Positions 21,414 to 34,086 are shown, counted from the first letter of the stretch. The stretch: 64,000 nt of DNA from Batillaria attramentaria (GCA_018292915.2 JACVVK020000171.1:967501-1031500); one strand, 5' to 3'. The notes: a model not told the origin generated them from the letters alone. Made by a program: numbers and translations.

Positions 21414-22230
21414 GCTGAAGATTGCCAGTGAAAATGTGATTTTTTGTTGTTGTTGTTGTTGTTTTTTGCATGGACTTTAAGAAATAATTGTTTGCTCAGC
21501 TAGAGGCGGAAGTAGCCTTCAGATTTACAACTGCAAATAAAATTGAAACGGCTGCCAGAGACAGTGTGAGAAGCTAGGGTAGTGGGTCTGAGAAAGGGTG
21601 CTGGGGGGGGGGGGGGGGGGGGGAGGGGGGATGGGGAGGGGAAAGGGGGTGGTGGAGGATTTTTTCGTCCGGAGGAAGAGGGGAGTTCTCAAGTTCTTGT
21701 GATAACCCCAGTTAAGCGGGGTAACTGGACATCTTTGCTAATCCAACTTTTTTTTTTTTCTTCTTCTTTTTTTTTTTGGGGGGGGGGGGGGGGGTCTGAC
21801 GCTCGAAATACTCTATCTGGTTGATTAGTACAGCTCTTAATGCGGTACATAGTTGTTTACATTTTGCACGAGCAGTCCAGGTGTCTAAGTGGTGTGATGA
21901 TAGAACGATCTGTGAGCTAAGAATGGTAGCATTACCCCCCCCCCCCCCCCTTTAAAACCGCTGGACCCAAACCAAAGAAAAGTACAGTATAGGATTAGCG
22001 GGCCTGTAAAATTGATGGTCTGTGCCTCTGCAAAACCCCGTATGCGCTATAATTCTCTATGATCGTCGTCACAAGGGCTGGTAAGGACACAACATAGCTA
22101 CCTTGAGTCGTGCACAAGACGACCGAGGCAGCTACAGCAAAACCGACACGATCACAGCAAGTTCTGTCAAGCCCCAATTACTGCTGCTAGGCTGGGGACG
22201 AGTGTGTTTTGAAGGTGGGGACCCTCTGCT
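21414..22230. other. Unannotated sequence with G/C homopolymers
   Basis: No gene supported. Poly-G tracts at 21605-21643 and 21778-21795 and poly-C at 21934-21951. Confidence 0.45.
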
Positions 22231-22385
22231 TTGGAAATATTCAGGCCATAAAAATTTGAAAATAAATCCAGTCCTAAATTGCGAAACTTAAATAGCTGAG
22301 TTGACAATTCGCACCACGTGATTGTCATGTGTTCATGTCCAGTGTGTGCCGAGGGAATGCGTGTGATTCACGTGAGCGTGCGTGT
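22231..22385 (+). repeat. Dispersed repeat segment shared with 36425-36575
   Basis: 'ctttggaaatattcaggcca', 'cctaaattgcgaaacttaaa' and 'cgtgattgtcatgtgttcatg' are matched in order by 'cttggacatgttcagccca', 'ctaaataatacatcagaaagctaaa'-like and 'cgtgattctcatgtgttgatg' downstream. Part also occurs after the tRNA-like head at 23806, so this is probably the 3' part of a SINE. Confidence 0.55.
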
Positions 22386-22507
22386 TGGGTTCAGTTTGCG
22401 GCGCTTTGAGCCGAGTCAAGAAATACAATACTCAGCTATTATTATTATTATTATTATATGCCTTGTGTGGTTTGGAAGTGTTCCAGAGGGTGGGTCACAC
22501 ACACAGG

Positions 22508-22508
<1 letters not shown>

Positions 22509-22556
<48 letters not shown>
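22509..22556. repeat. (CA)n microsatellite
   Basis: About 24 CA units. Confidence 0.9.
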
Positions 22557-22559
<3 letters not shown>

Positions 22560-22808
22560 AAACACACGCACATCAACTACATTTGAATGCTGCAAATCTT
22601 TCGCTGAAATTAATGACGTCACTATCTTACGTTACTGACGTCTCTATCTTACGTTAAGCTTACTGACATCCAGTCGACAAGGCACCGATTTTATTCTAGA
22701 CGACCTATGCAGATACACGTTCACGACGCGCCTACATCTAAGCGTGAAAATCTCAGTAAGAACTCTACATTCGTTGCTCGTTGCTGTATTTCCAGCCTCA
22801 TATTCAGA

Positions 22809-22887
22809 ATGCGACGTTTTCTTACGCTGGCGGTCATCTTCGCCGTATGCATGGAGGCATCTGGCACTCGCAAAAGACCTTATCGGG
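22809..22887 (+). CDS. Candidate signal-peptide exon of a secreted peptide precursor
   Basis: The frame opens with ATG and encodes MRRFLTLAVIFAVCMEASG, a typical signal peptide: basic start, hydrophobic core and small residues before a likely cleavage site. A basic TRKRPYR stretch follows and includes a possible dibasic processing site. A GT donor follows at 22888, leaving one base of the next codon. That phase fits the acceptor at 24031, which supplies two bases. Interpreted as exon 1 of a neuropeptide-like precursor continuing at 24031 and possibly 36679. No promoter or cDNA evidence; a chance signal-like frame is possible. Confidence 0.45.
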
Positions 22888-23527
22888 GTATAAAACATTC
22901 ACAATCATAATAACGGTAATACATAATGGTAACGCAATAAACTAAACGACATAATCAGAATCTGTATCAAACAACCAAAGCCATCTAAGCCTACCACTTG
23001 AAAAAACCTGGCATCTGACTGGGCCCATGCTAGGCCAAGTCGTTTCCCCCTAAGAGCGAAGACTTCACGTACTGTGCCATTATATCAGATAATTACGGAG
23101 AAGCGTAATTGAAGGGGCTGTTGTTAACACTGCCAGGTTTTTAAGTAGAGAGAGACTTCTGTTTAAGCCTGCGGCAGACGCTGTGAGCCGGCGGAGCCTT
23201 CGCGCGCTGGCCGAACAGCTTTTCTGTTTACACGCTAGGAGCGTGTAGTGAGCGAACTTCGCCGCCGGTCTGGCGCTAGCGCGCTGCCAGCGGCGATTGA
23301 CTGGCGTGGCGAGGAAAGAATAGGACCGTGTTCTAGTCACTGGCGAGCCGACAGCGGGGCGCTATATGACTATATGAATATTTATCGTTCGTTCATGCAT
23401 TCCTCCAGTGCAGGCGACCATTGGCAAGACGTACGAATTTTAGCATCTAAGTATATTAACAAGCTGATGTACCCAGCTTTGCTCGGACTAATGATGTGCT
23501 ATGTGTAGTTAGTGCTTTCAGGTCTCT

Positions 23528-23765
23528 CTGTTTGGCGATACGTGGTGGAAAAGGACGTGAAAGTCCGATTTATCGCGCTGTTTTCCCACCAAATTGTTTG
23601 TTTGGGTTTTTTTTAGTTTTTGTTTTTAGTTGTTTTGTTTTTGTTTGTTTGTTTGTTTGTTTGGTTGGTTGTTTTTTATTCGGTGCCCCCCCCCCCCCCC
23701 CCCCCCCCCGAGTACAGCTCAAATTAACGTCCATTTCCACCACGTATCGCCAAACAGGGGGAAAA
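23528..23765. repeat. Inverted repeat with SINE-tail similarity
   Basis: 'gtttggcgatacgtggtggaaa' at about 23530 is matched inversely by 'tttccaccacgtatcgccaaac' at about 23735. Both carry the 'ggtggaaaaggacgt' tail of SINE family 1. The loop holds T-rich sequence and a poly-C run (23685-23709). Confidence 0.55.
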
Positions 23766-23805
23766 AAACCACTTACTAGGCTGATCACAGTCATAATCAC
23801 CTGTA

Positions 23806-24020
23806 TGGGGCGGTCGGTGGTCTAGTGGCTAAGACTTTTGTCATTAATGTCTGAGGTCAGGTTCGAGTCAGCCACACTCTAGGCGAAGAGTTTTTTTTTT
23901 ATCGTATGTGGCACCGTTTATTCGGGCCGACCGTCGGTGGTTCTCTCCGGGTACTCCGTCTCTGCTTTGGAAATGTTCAGATTTTAAGCCCTGTATTAAT
24001 CATGTTGTCAATTCTTCGTC
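23806..24020 (+). mobile_element. tRNA-derived SINE (family 3)
   Basis: A-box-like 'ggtctagtggctaag' and B-box-like 'aggttcgagtcag' give a tRNA-like head. The body runs through 'ctgctttggaaatgttcaga' into sequence also present at 22231 and 36425. It ends just before the candidate exon at 24031. Confidence 0.5.
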
Positions 24021-24030
24021 CACTGTCAAG

Positions 24031-24203
24031 GGAGGCTTGCTACCAACCACCACAAGAACGAGGAAGCAGATGACTTGGAGGACGAAGAGCTTGGCGACGT
24101 GCGTAGCTCTCGGTACCATTCCAGACTTGAGGCACTGCTTCGCGACGAACTGGAATACCACGACGACGACGAAGCGGGCAAATCGCACAAGTTCGCAAAG
24201 TTC
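24031..24203 (+). CDS. Candidate acidic propeptide exon
   Basis: After the acceptor 'cactgtcaag', a 173-nt open segment encodes an acidic, hydrophilic stretch: RLATNHHKNEEADDLEDEEL, then a tyrosine/arginine-rich segment and a second acidic run, YHDDDEAGKSHKFAKF. A GT donor (gtatat) at 24204 leaves phase 0. The entry phase matches the exon at 22809-22887. Acidic spacers between signal and mature peptide are usual in neuropeptide precursors. Composition and splice signals are the only support, and the acceptor tract is mediocre. The exit phase does not match 36679, so a further exon or another partner is required. Confidence 0.4.
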
Positions 24204-24472
24204 GTATATAGTCTTTAAACACGTGTTGCGTACGACATCTAAAGTCTCTGAGGTACTGAGTTCGACGTTAAACGCCTTTAGTACAGGGATTTGGGTGGGG
24301 CAAGTTTTACACAAGACTGTTCCTCATCAAATCGAGTCAAATTCGCTACAGTGCGGACTCAATTACGACGCCTATTCAAAGATTTCAAGTGTGCACTTCA
24401 ATACACGCTTAAGTAACAGCAACAAATGCTTACTTTACAGAAATTCTTAAACAGCTTTCGGCCAGGAAAAGA

Positions 24473-24474
<2 letters not shown>

Positions 24475-24540
<66 letters not shown>
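24475..24540. repeat. (TA)n microsatellite
   Basis: About 33 TA units. Confidence 0.95.
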
Positions 24541-24543
<3 letters not shown>

Positions 24544-24801
24544 TGCTACCAGATGCTTATGTTGTCACTGTTCAGAAATTTCGATGTAATAAACACAAGT
24601 TAGGTACTGAGCTAGGTATAGACGCGATGGCACACCCAGGGAAGAAAGGTTTTGCACTAGATATGACATAACACTGTTGACGATGAGCTCCACTTTATCT
24701 TGGAATGCCTTAAGTATAATGCAGACAGACAAAGGCTTATACCTATCATATGCCGAACACCAGTGTCAGCTTTTATCGATTGATGTACATGGAAATGTCA
24801 A

Positions 24802-24883
24802 ACAAGATGGCCACCAGCCCAATATGTTGTTTCCATTTGATCACCTGCTATCGTCACGGTCGTTCTTTTGTAATGCCATGTAT

Positions 24884-24931
<48 letters not shown>
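24802..24931 (+). repeat. 5' fragment of the 1.8-kb palindrome-ended repeat
   Basis: Matches the first ~90 bp of the units at 34119 and 55994 ('acaagatggccacc', 'cagcccaatatgttgtttcc', 'gtcacggtcgttcttttgta'), followed by a CA run at 24888-24931. The rest of the unit is absent. Confidence 0.8.
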
Positions 24932-24935
<4 letters not shown>

Positions 24936-26110
24936 TTGTTTAACCTACATGACGAGGACGTTGAACTTCCATCATCATCGTGAGGACTATAGGAAAATAC
25001 CGCTTTTTCGAGGAAATGGCCGGTGGAATGAGATGAAGTTGCCTTCGGTATGACGATTGTCGGTTGGAAACCCCGTTAATAGGATTGCATTGCTGAGTAC
25101 GTAATATGACTTTGTACATGCACTGTGAAGACTACCTACTGAGGACCTACTTTGTGTATCTGACAAGACCCTCCTCCTGAGGACCTGTGTTAGTCCTCAC
25201 TATTACAAGTACTAGCATGATCGCACACCTGCCTCACTGAGACATGAAACCTAGAGAGGACTTGCACTCTTTTTAGATAAATACACCAACAGTAAACGAG
25301 TAATGACTGTAAATGATTATTATAGACGCGGAGAGCTAACTTGCATTGTTTTAATATCCACAACACCTGTTCAATTTGACAACTGTTGTTGCATCCAGCC
25401 TTTTGCACAAAGACGATGTTAAGAGAGTCCTCAGTGTATAATTAGAAACTGCATCCTCCTCCTGAAGACTTGAGTAAGCCCTTATTGTTACTGGTGTGGG
25501 TATTAGCATGATCATACACCTGCTTCACTAGGAATTGTGCGAGTTTTCATTATTATCCGGTACTAGTGTGAGTATGAGCATGATTGCACACCTGCCTCAC
25601 TAGGACCTGTGTAAGTCCTCATTATTACTAAACAGTAATGTGAGTATTAGCATGATTGCACACTTGTCTCACTAGGAGTCTTTAGGATTTGAAACGTATA
25701 GAGGACTTGCATTCACCATATCAATAAGACTACATCATAATTGACGACAACTTACATTCCTTTTGATAACATAGTGAAAAGTTACAGTATTGTATACATG
25801 AAATTATTCATGCATGATTTTAAGCACATGTAGATTGTATGAAATGCATGTGCCCTTTTGACTTTGACTCCAGGTGACTTGGTCCTAAAAATGCATTGCC
25901 TAGAGGATGCTTTAGATGAATAGATACTGAGAATACTATTTTGATGATCAGCAACTCAGAAATTATCTACTTTTTCCTACTTTTAAGAAGAACTAATCTT
26001 TTGGCCCTCCTTGACTGATTGCAGTTGGGGTTTTTTTTTGCGACTTTTGCAATTTGTTCTATACAGTTTCACCAGCTTCTTCCGCTATAGCCTAGTCTAA
26101 TTAGGCTTTT
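24932..26110. other. Unannotated, possibly intronic
   Basis: No exon recognised. About 25140-25700 contains several degenerate copies of 'gtgtgagtattagcatgatt' and 'gcacacctgcctcactagga', a weak irregular repeat with spacing near 90-100 bp. Confidence 0.4.
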
Positions 26111-26121
26111 AATATAGCGGA

Positions 26122-26450
26122 AGGTAGAAAAAATTGATCCTAACTTTTTATTACAGAAATCAGTAGAGCACAGGCCCCTAATGCTGTGGTGGACTCCGTG
26201 AATTTTTTCTCCGTCCGCGTCACCGTTAAAAACGACCGTTTATCTTGCCATTTTCACTATATGAGCCCTATAAATGGGCTTTTGAGGGTGTGCACAAAGT
26301 ATGCGTGTTTGCGGGTACAGAAATGCGCAGAACTCCACTCTAAATACGGTTACTGTTAGACAAGACATGCATTGTTGACAAACTGAAATTTTACCCCAAT
26401 CAGAATGATGCTTCCTGGATAATTGTGGCAATTAGTTTGACCGTTGATTC
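26122..26450 (-). repeat. Inverted repeat arm 1 (pairs with 30284-30615)
   Basis: Closely matches the reverse complement of 30284-30615. A 63-codon open frame is kept in both copies (26240-26431 minus, 30306-30497 plus), differing at only a few residues. No known domain is seen, so it is treated as part of a repeat. Confidence 0.75.
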
Positions 26451-26849
26451 AAAGGACCCTGTAAAACGGCTGTATTTCATGCTTGTGCACTTATCAGGTC
26501 ACTGCAGTTGACATGTATCGCGGAAAACATTTGCGAACATTGAACAGTTCAGTCAGAAAACGCTTCTTTGGTGTTGTGACGTTCCCTTGCCACCGCATGT
26601 GCAGGTACGTATGAAATATGATATCCAAGTGAGCACTTTTTTCGGTAGCGATATTTTGGGGGTGTACTTATTAAAGTAGGCGCCTAGTTTGCATTTTATA
26701 CCACGATACAGGTTCATGTGTAGCCGTGAAATGCCGGTTTTGATAACAAGAACCTTCGGAGAAGAGGAGAAAAAAAAAAAAAAAAAAAAACAGCAAAAAT
26801 ATTTTAAAAAACGCAATAGTGCTATGGGGCACGATGGTCGTTTAGGAAT

Positions 26850-26890
26850 TTAACGTCCACTTCCACCATGGGTGATGTCAACGAGGAAAA
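26850..26890 (-). repeat. SINE family 1 tail fragment
   Basis: 'tttaacgtccacttccacca' is the inverse of the 'tggtggaaaaggacgttaaa' tail. Confidence 0.45.
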
Positions 26891-27251
26891 GGCCAACACA
26901 AAAATGAATAGGTCTCACCCTGTGGGGTAGAATATATACACTAGAGTAGAGGGTACATTTTCAAAGACTTGAATGCCCTACGCTATACGTGCGATTCTGG
27001 GATCTTGCAAGTCAAGTGAATGGTATTACGCGTTACGCGTCAGTAACGATGTATGTGTTTCTTACGCAGCTTTCATTGCTACAGCTAAAACAAATTTAAC
27101 GGGGTTGAGGGGAGGGTGTCGGGTATAGCTGGGGAGGTTCATGGTATTCACATTACAAATCCGGGTCGCAATGACACCCAGAAGGACAGTAAACACGCGA
27201 AGGTCTATCCCAGTGCACGGGTAACTGATCTGGTAATGACGTTGGTTGGAC

Positions 27252-28523
27252 CAGGGGCCGTGGTCACGACGCGAACGCAAATTTCTTTGCGCAAATAGGT
27301 TGCGGATCGTAAGTTCGTACGTGGCTACGTGAAAACTATCTCTTCCGCTAGTTGGCCGGTCACGACGCGCACTTACTGGAAACGATGTCACGTACGGGTT
27401 ATTTTTAGATAGGTGTGGGACCCCCGGGATTCCCACGGAAAACACCTTCACGTAACCTGCACAAAGTCTCCTTCCAGCGTGAAGAGTGAAAGAGTAGAGG
27501 GGGTGTGTTCACTACGCGTTCACTACAGAGTTTTTGATCGAGTCATGTTTATCTGCCGTAGCGTCAGGGTTAAATGCGTGGCATGTATGTGGAGAGTGTG
27601 ATCAGGAGTGCATGCAGGTCGCACATAGGCCGCTCCCTAGCAGTCTCAATCTCAACATTGGACGGACTACAACCAGTAGAAGCACTGATTTACTGCACGT
27701 ACAAACCGTATGTAGCAGGCTCACCGGCTGGCAAGAAAACCGACGGAATGAACCTCAATCAAAGAACAACGAAAAACGAAAGAGGAGAGGATAACAACAC
27801 CATCAACAAAACTCTCCACATACATGCCACGCATTTAACCTGACTTGCTACGGCAGAGAAACATGACTCGACCAAAACTCTGAATTCGGAACCCGCACAT
27901 TTCGGGTCCACAACACAATGAATGAGACCTGCATTGACAGGCATACGATCAAAACGGTGGTGGCTGATCAGTGAGGACTGACCGAGTGCGTTCAGCACTG
28001 AACTAGTCCGAAACACACACAACAAATGTTAACCCACAAGAAGGAAACAAATCAACCCACGACGTGTGTACGGCCGGCCATACAGGCCTTTGCATTGCAG
28101 GGTGCGTAGTGAACTGAACGCACCCCCTCCGCAGCTACACGGGTACCTCAAGTCGTCCTACAGCAGATCGCACAATTCCTGCAGGTCTCTCCTCCTAAAT
28201 CTAAACCATTGAAGCATGTCCACATCGTCGTACGAGTCAAAAGGGTTAGTACGATCGCGAAACACCCTTTCCCGTCGCAATGCTCTTCTCATTTGCAGTT
28301 GGTAAATCAAGCGGGCCGCCATTTTTCAGATTTACGCAAAGGCTACGGCACCTTTCCGACACCCTCCTAGGTGGTGTACAATACGCAAGGTTTTCCGAGC
28401 GGCCGTAATTCTGCGCAAACGTCATGACCACCCAATTTTACCACAAATCGTAAGTTACGGACCCTCGCGTGCGTAAATCGGTGGCGGAAAAGTTACGAAT
28501 GCGTCGTGACAACGGCCCCCCCA
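27252..28523. mobile_element. Decayed PIF/Harbinger-like DNA transposon
   Basis: The ends are inverse of each other: 'ggggccgtggtcacgacgc' at about 27254 and 'gcgtcgtgacaacggcccc' at about 28500. Between them lies a broken Harbinger-type transposase N-terminus (28158-28322, minus). An internal inverted repeat (27528-27600 against 27805-27885) may be a nested insertion. The target duplication is not clear. Confidence 0.6.
28158..28322 (-). pseudogene. PIF/Harbinger transposase N-terminal remnant
   Basis: The frame starts with ATG at 28322 and encodes 54 residues including RRERVFRDRTNPFDSYDD and LQWFRFRRRDLQELCDLL, the usual opening of Harbinger transposases: an arginine-rich start, 'R-NPFD-YDD', then a helix leading to the DDE domain. 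An in-frame TAG follows at 28160-28158. Readable sequence (DDLRYPC) continues after the stop, so this looks like a nonsense mutation in a former longer gene. No DDE catalytic region is found nearby. Confidence 0.6.
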
Positions 28524-29297
28524 GGTCATTAAGCCCTACCCGACTAACACTAATGTTCATCAGACCGTGCTAGGCGACGTGTCTGTAAACCAGGACCTGA
28601 CCGTTTGAGTTGTGCATTCCATTGTCATTATTCTTCCAACGACACAAAGAAGTTGGTTTACTGAAAATAACGCGGAACGAACCAGTCTAAACTCAAGTTT
28701 ACGAAAACCATTTTGTTTGGACAAAATTCAAACATGAAAAACAGGACGCCCCCCTCCTCTCCCCACCCCCATTATTATTAGTAGTAGTAGTAGCGGTAGT
28801 AGTAGTATAATTATCATTATTATTGTTGTTGTTATATCTATTCACGTATATACTGAGCAACGAAAGAAAGGAATGCGAATTTCTTTTCTATTCAGGCTAA
28901 CCTGAAAATCACTGAAAAGTTCATCGTCAGCAAGTCAGTTTTTCTGGCAAGAACGTTTTCTAAAAACACAAATGTTCAGTCCGCCATAGTTATTAATTCC
29001 AATGCACATGGACACAGAAACGCCATCACAAGATCAATATGGCGGATGACCCTTCGTGGTGTCGAAAACGGCCTGTGGCCGGTGGCCTGTATTGTATTCT
29101 TGGGATGGTGCCCCATGCCTCAAGATTCAAGATTTTATTTTCCTTTCCCCCTTTTTGGGGTATGGAAGATACAAAAAAAATTAAACAAACCAGGACCATA
29201 TAATTATACACAGAACGATACGACAGAAGATATTTGTGCAACATACACATAATCTATACACAGGAAAGCGCAACCATCTATGAAACCTCTGAAACAG

Positions 29298-29348
<51 letters not shown>

Positions 29349-30283
29349 GCACCTCCTTTTAGGTGAAAAGGCTAAAAAAAAAAAAAACCAAAAAACACGC
29401 AACTACATTCACCACAACGTTCTATAGCCCTCTACCAAAAGCTGGTCTGGGAACAGGATGCTGTGAACTCATCAAATCATGGGGACAAAAGTGAGCAGCA
29501 CCAAAATACTTATTTTGAGCGAGAAAGTAAAATGTTTTGGAGTAAATAGACAAACCAATGACCTTGACCTTGGAAACGTTTGTCGTGTGATTAACATACC
29601 TCATAACACTTGAAATGAATTCAGCCACATACTACTATAGACTTGTGGTTGTGCTCTACATAATTTCCATTGCACTTTGCAAGTACTGAACTGCATTCCT
29701 ACATGTGAAAATGCCCCAAAAAGGCCAACTTAACGGCGTTTGTTCCCAAGGAAAAACACGTTGAAAATAAAAGAGATTTCACAGATTTTCTTTGGCGTCG
29801 ATTGTTTTTTTTTTTTTTTTAAATTGGCATTTGCGAAATGTTATTTTACTTGAAGCTTAAATTAATTTTGTCTGATTTCTTTACCTGTACCTCAAAAACA
29901 GGAATTAATGAAAATGTCCGACATTTTCTTAGTGCGATACAATTTTAAGCCGAGGGGTATCTTTAAAATAGTATTTTTGTGATGCTAGACCATTTCCTTA
30001 AATCATGATGTACGTCTGCACATGATCTGTCAAGCGTAGCAGCTGCAGCAGCATTATATGTCAGCCCGGTCCCCATTAGTGAATGAATGGGCGTCTATAT
30101 ATAAAATAGACATTTTGATATCCTCGGGCTGCTACAGGTAAATTTCTGGTCATTTCCTTGGACCACCACAGGGTGTTTGGTCTAACAGATCCAGTAGTCA
30201 AACTTGAGGTTTGTGATTAATACCTGCTGCAGCGGCGACATTTGTAATCTTTGCTGTGTACTGTCAATTTTTTTTTAGAAAAC
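28524..30283. other. Unannotated, possibly intronic
   Basis: No exon supported. Holds ATT/GTA trinucleotide runs (28768-28832) and a CA run (29300-29343). A 'caagattcaagattttattt' stretch near 29120 looks like a retroposon tail. Confidence 0.4.
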
Positions 30284-30615
30284 CCTCAATCAACGGTCAA
30301 ACTAATTGCCGCAATTACCCAGGAAGCATCATTCTGATTGGGGTAAAATTTCAGTTTGTCAACAATGCATGTCTTGTCTAACAGTAACCGTATTTAGAGC
30401 GGAGTTCTACGCATTTCTGTACCCGCAAACACGCATACTTTGTGCACACCCTCAAAAGCCCATTTATAGGGCTCATATAGTGAAAATGGCAAGATAAACG
30501 GTCGTTTTTAACGGTGACGCGGACGGAGAAAAAATTCACGGAGACCACCACAGCATTAGAGGTCTGTGTTCTACTGAAATCTGTAATAAAAAGTTAGGAT
30601 CAAATTTGTTCTACC
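30284..30615 (+). repeat. Inverted repeat arm 2 (pairs with 26122-26450)
   Basis: Inverse of arm 1 at high identity, including 'gggctcatatagtgaaaatg' and 'taacggtgacgcggacggag'. About 3.8 kb separates the arms. Confidence 0.75.
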
Positions 30616-30794
30616 TTGTTCAGCAATTTGACTAGCCTACTAGCCTCGCGACGCGCCAAGTTTCCAGTCTCTGTACAACATTGTATTTTGTAGCGCTATC
30701 GATGGATACGTCATTGGCCTTCTGAATCTCTGCTGTTTCGTCGCAACACTGTTTTCGTTCTTTGGGATGAAGAGAGAAAACAATACTTTACTAC

Positions 30795-31500
30795 ACACGC
30801 TCGAATCAAAATCAGCAAGCAGAAATTTTATTCATTTGCCATCACGAAATAAATTCTTTGATTGAACTTCCCCTCTCTTGTATTGGGCTCAGGGTGCTTT
30901 TGCGGGAAGTGGCCGCATCTATACCTATCCTTCAAAAGGCAGCTAAAACTCACTTATTCAGTGTAACCCCCCCCCCCCCCCTTCTCCAAAATCCCACTTG
31001 CTCTATGAAACACCGTCTCCAGTGATTTTTTTTTTCTGCTGGAGAGGACAGTTATGTTTCCCAATGGTGCGCATCAATTACGGCAGTATATGCCTGACTC
31101 ATTAGTTTTGCGCCAACTTAGGGCAGATTCTCATTGGTTGCCAGAGCCGACACTGCTCGCACAGAGGCCAGAATAGCTCGTCGCTCTCTACTGAAGTATG
31201 ACTATAATGCTTTTCTGCTGATAACGCCAAACCTATCAGGCGAGCGCGCCGCAGAAGATGGCAGAATCGGATCACTTGTTTTGTGTGCCATAAGTGTGCA
31301 AGCATCAATTACCTGTCAATCTAAAACGCTCAAACTAAAATCATCAAGCAGAAAATTTTATTCATTTGCCATCAGGAAATACATTCTTTGGTTGAACTTC
31401 TCCTCTCTTCTAATTCTATTGGGCTGTCGGCGTCACTTTTTGCGGGAAGTGACCATACCTATCCTTCAGGAGACAACTAAAAACATTCAGTCTTATAAAG
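30795..31500 (+). repeat. Direct repeat pair (~170 bp) with possible LINE C-terminal codons
   Basis: About 30805-30975 and 31325-31500 share 'agcagaaa-ttttattcatttgcca', 'ttgaactt-tcctctctt' and 'ttgcgggaagtg'. Each ends in codons for S-F-(K/R)-R-Q-L-K, reminiscent of the C-terminus of CR1/L2-type reverse transcriptases. Only fragments remain. Confidence 0.4.
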
Positions 31501-31972
31501 AACAGCGTGGAACACGTGGTCACAATCATCATCACATCAACAAAAGAATGGTCCTTACCTTTTGTCTGCCATGCTGCTTCTCCTATAGGCCTAGTCCTAC
31601 CATCTGTGACAGTAAGTACATGTATTTTGCATGGCCACGTGTGATTGGCAGATAAAAAAAAAACAAACAAAAAAACACGCAGTCGGTTTTGGCGCGAAAG
31701 AGTGACGTATGTGAAGTATGTGATTGGTTGGTTAAAAATAGCAAAAGTCTTACGGTGTGTATGCCGAGTCGCTCTTAGCAAATTTGTGTATCCGCGAGGC
31801 GGGATACAGGCGGGATACACACGCACAAATCACACCTGGCGACATAGTGAAGACTTGAACGATAATTTGAGAGATGACACAGAAGGGTAGTCCGCGTCTA
31901 GTGGTGGCGATCATGTGGGTCCCAATCATGTGGGTGTGTAGTCTATAGTGAGTCTTCACGAGGTGGGTAAAA

Positions 31973-32028
<56 letters not shown>

Positions 32029-32047
32029 GCTTAAACAAAGACTTCCA

Positions 32048-32172
32048 ATGCTCGGGTCGTGAGTTCGAACCCCGGCTGGGGCCAAATATTGTGCTGGCTT
32101 TTTCATCGTTGCCCCGTCTTTGATATCACCCTTATGTGGTGGAAAAGGACGTTAAACTTCCAAACACCCACC
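32048..32172 (+). mobile_element. SINE family 1, 5' truncated
   Basis: Starts within the tRNA-like part ('gacttccaatgctcgggtcg') and continues through B-box 'gagttcgaacccc', 'ccaaatattgtgctggcttt' and 'ggtggaaaaggacgttaaac'. Confidence 0.8.
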
Positions 32173-34086
32173 CACCCCTCTCTCTCTCTCTCTCGGAATG
32201 GAAACAACTGACCGGGCTGTCACACCAATCTTGTTTTTGGAAGAGAGACGTCAAGTTGTATTCTTTGAAATCTATGACGTTTTTGCTCACTGGGATGACG
32301 CATAATACATTTGGCGTAATAACTTTGATACAGTTCTTGCAATGAAAGCAGGCCCATGAAAATTGAAGTGTTGCTGCTGCGTGCGCAGTGTAAAGATCGA
32401 ATTAATACCGACCCAATATGTTTAACAGACAAGTCTGCGCGGCGAACGTTTTCTAACTATGTGTTATGTCAGACATACACACGCGCGCGCGCACACACTC
32501 ACACGCACACACGGCAGACTCGCGCGAGCCGCGTTTGTGCTCCATTGAGACCTATGTGGTGTCCTCTCACTCTACTATGCTATTGAGTGAGAGTCAGTGG
32601 GAAAAACAAAGCACACTACATCAATGAAACTCCCGCTTTCCCCGTCTACACATAGAGAACGTCCAAAAAGTGGCGACACATTCCCAAGAAATGCCAGTAT
32701 CACGTCAAACATGACGTCGGAAAAATGACGCTGATACTACCTTTTGCGTCAGTGCGCGCGTGCCTTTTCTGCGATGGATCTGACCTGTTCAGTACGTAAG
32801 CAGCCCTGCACAGCGTTCTGGGTTCTTCTTCTTTCATGAATTTGTTCTCCGTGCATATTCTGTTCATAAAGTATTGGAGTTGTATTCTGTTCTATCCCGT
32901 GTCTTCTCTGCGATTGCACGAAGCCGGATGGCGACATAGTTGAAGTAAAATACACCACGTCTCCAAACAGAGGAATTCGGAAAGAAAGTGGCGAGACACC
33001 CCCAAGAAAAAACAGCATCACGTCAATCAAACATGACGCACTTACTTTACGTCAGTGCGCGTGCGTCTCTTCTTCGATGTTTGTGAGGCGTGTGGCTTGT
33101 AGAGGAAATGTGCTGTGAGTACAAATTTTCGAGTCAACTGACGATAACGGCTGCAGTGAATGTTTCTAATTTTTTTTGTATATTTTTTATGGCACCCCAG
33201 GATCATTATCTATGTATAGTAGGAGCGATTTTGAGATCTAAAGTGTGTTCACCAGCACTTTCATCAGGTACGGCTTACGCCAAAAGTATAAAAGCGACAA
33301 CCTCCAAAATTCACTTAGTTGAGAGTCCGTATTCATGCTATCTATGTCCAAAACATGGAGTGGTTTAGGTAAATATTACGCCTTTAAACGCCAGAAAGCC
33401 ACTTTTTCTGAAAAGTGCGATAACTCGCAAATCATGTGTGCAATCGTACCTGGATCGGGCCTTCTATTCAACAATCTTGATTCATTTAGAAACCCCAAAT
33501 TTGAAATCGATCGGTTCAGTATTTTCGGAGAAATAGGCATCTGAACTGGGTTCACATGCAATGTCAACTCAGGCTCGGTTTACATGAAAACTATAAGAGC
33601 GACCATTTTCTAGTAGTGACTCTGTTCAGAGTCCGTATTCAAGCTATCTACTGCCAAAAAATTGAGTGATTTAAATAAATATTACGCCTGTACACGAAAG
33701 ACAACCAACTTGTCTCAAAAGGGCGATAACTCCCAAATCACGTAAGCAATCATCACACGCTTGAATCGTCTAATGTAACATTTTGATATATTTGGATACC
33801 CCAAATTTGAAGCCATTCGGTTGAGTATTTTCGAAGAAACGGGCCTGGACACAATTCACACACACACAGCCGCACGCACACACGCACACACATCCGCACA
33901 GACGGCACTCACTGAGGAGGAGAAGCGCGTTCGGTGGACCGTACATGTCAGCATCGATGACGCACGTTTTGTTACGTCATTGTCAGAGTTACACTTGCAA
34001 AATCGTCTCTGCGGGAGATCGGCAGTGACGTGCGTTTGTACCACAGATGCTTGCCCATGAACGTGGAAAATTTAGCCCGTCCTATG

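Noticed and set aside
31134..31655. 173-codon plus-strand frame
   Set aside because: Spans a direct-repeat copy with LINE-like tail; no recognisable fold or conserved partner.
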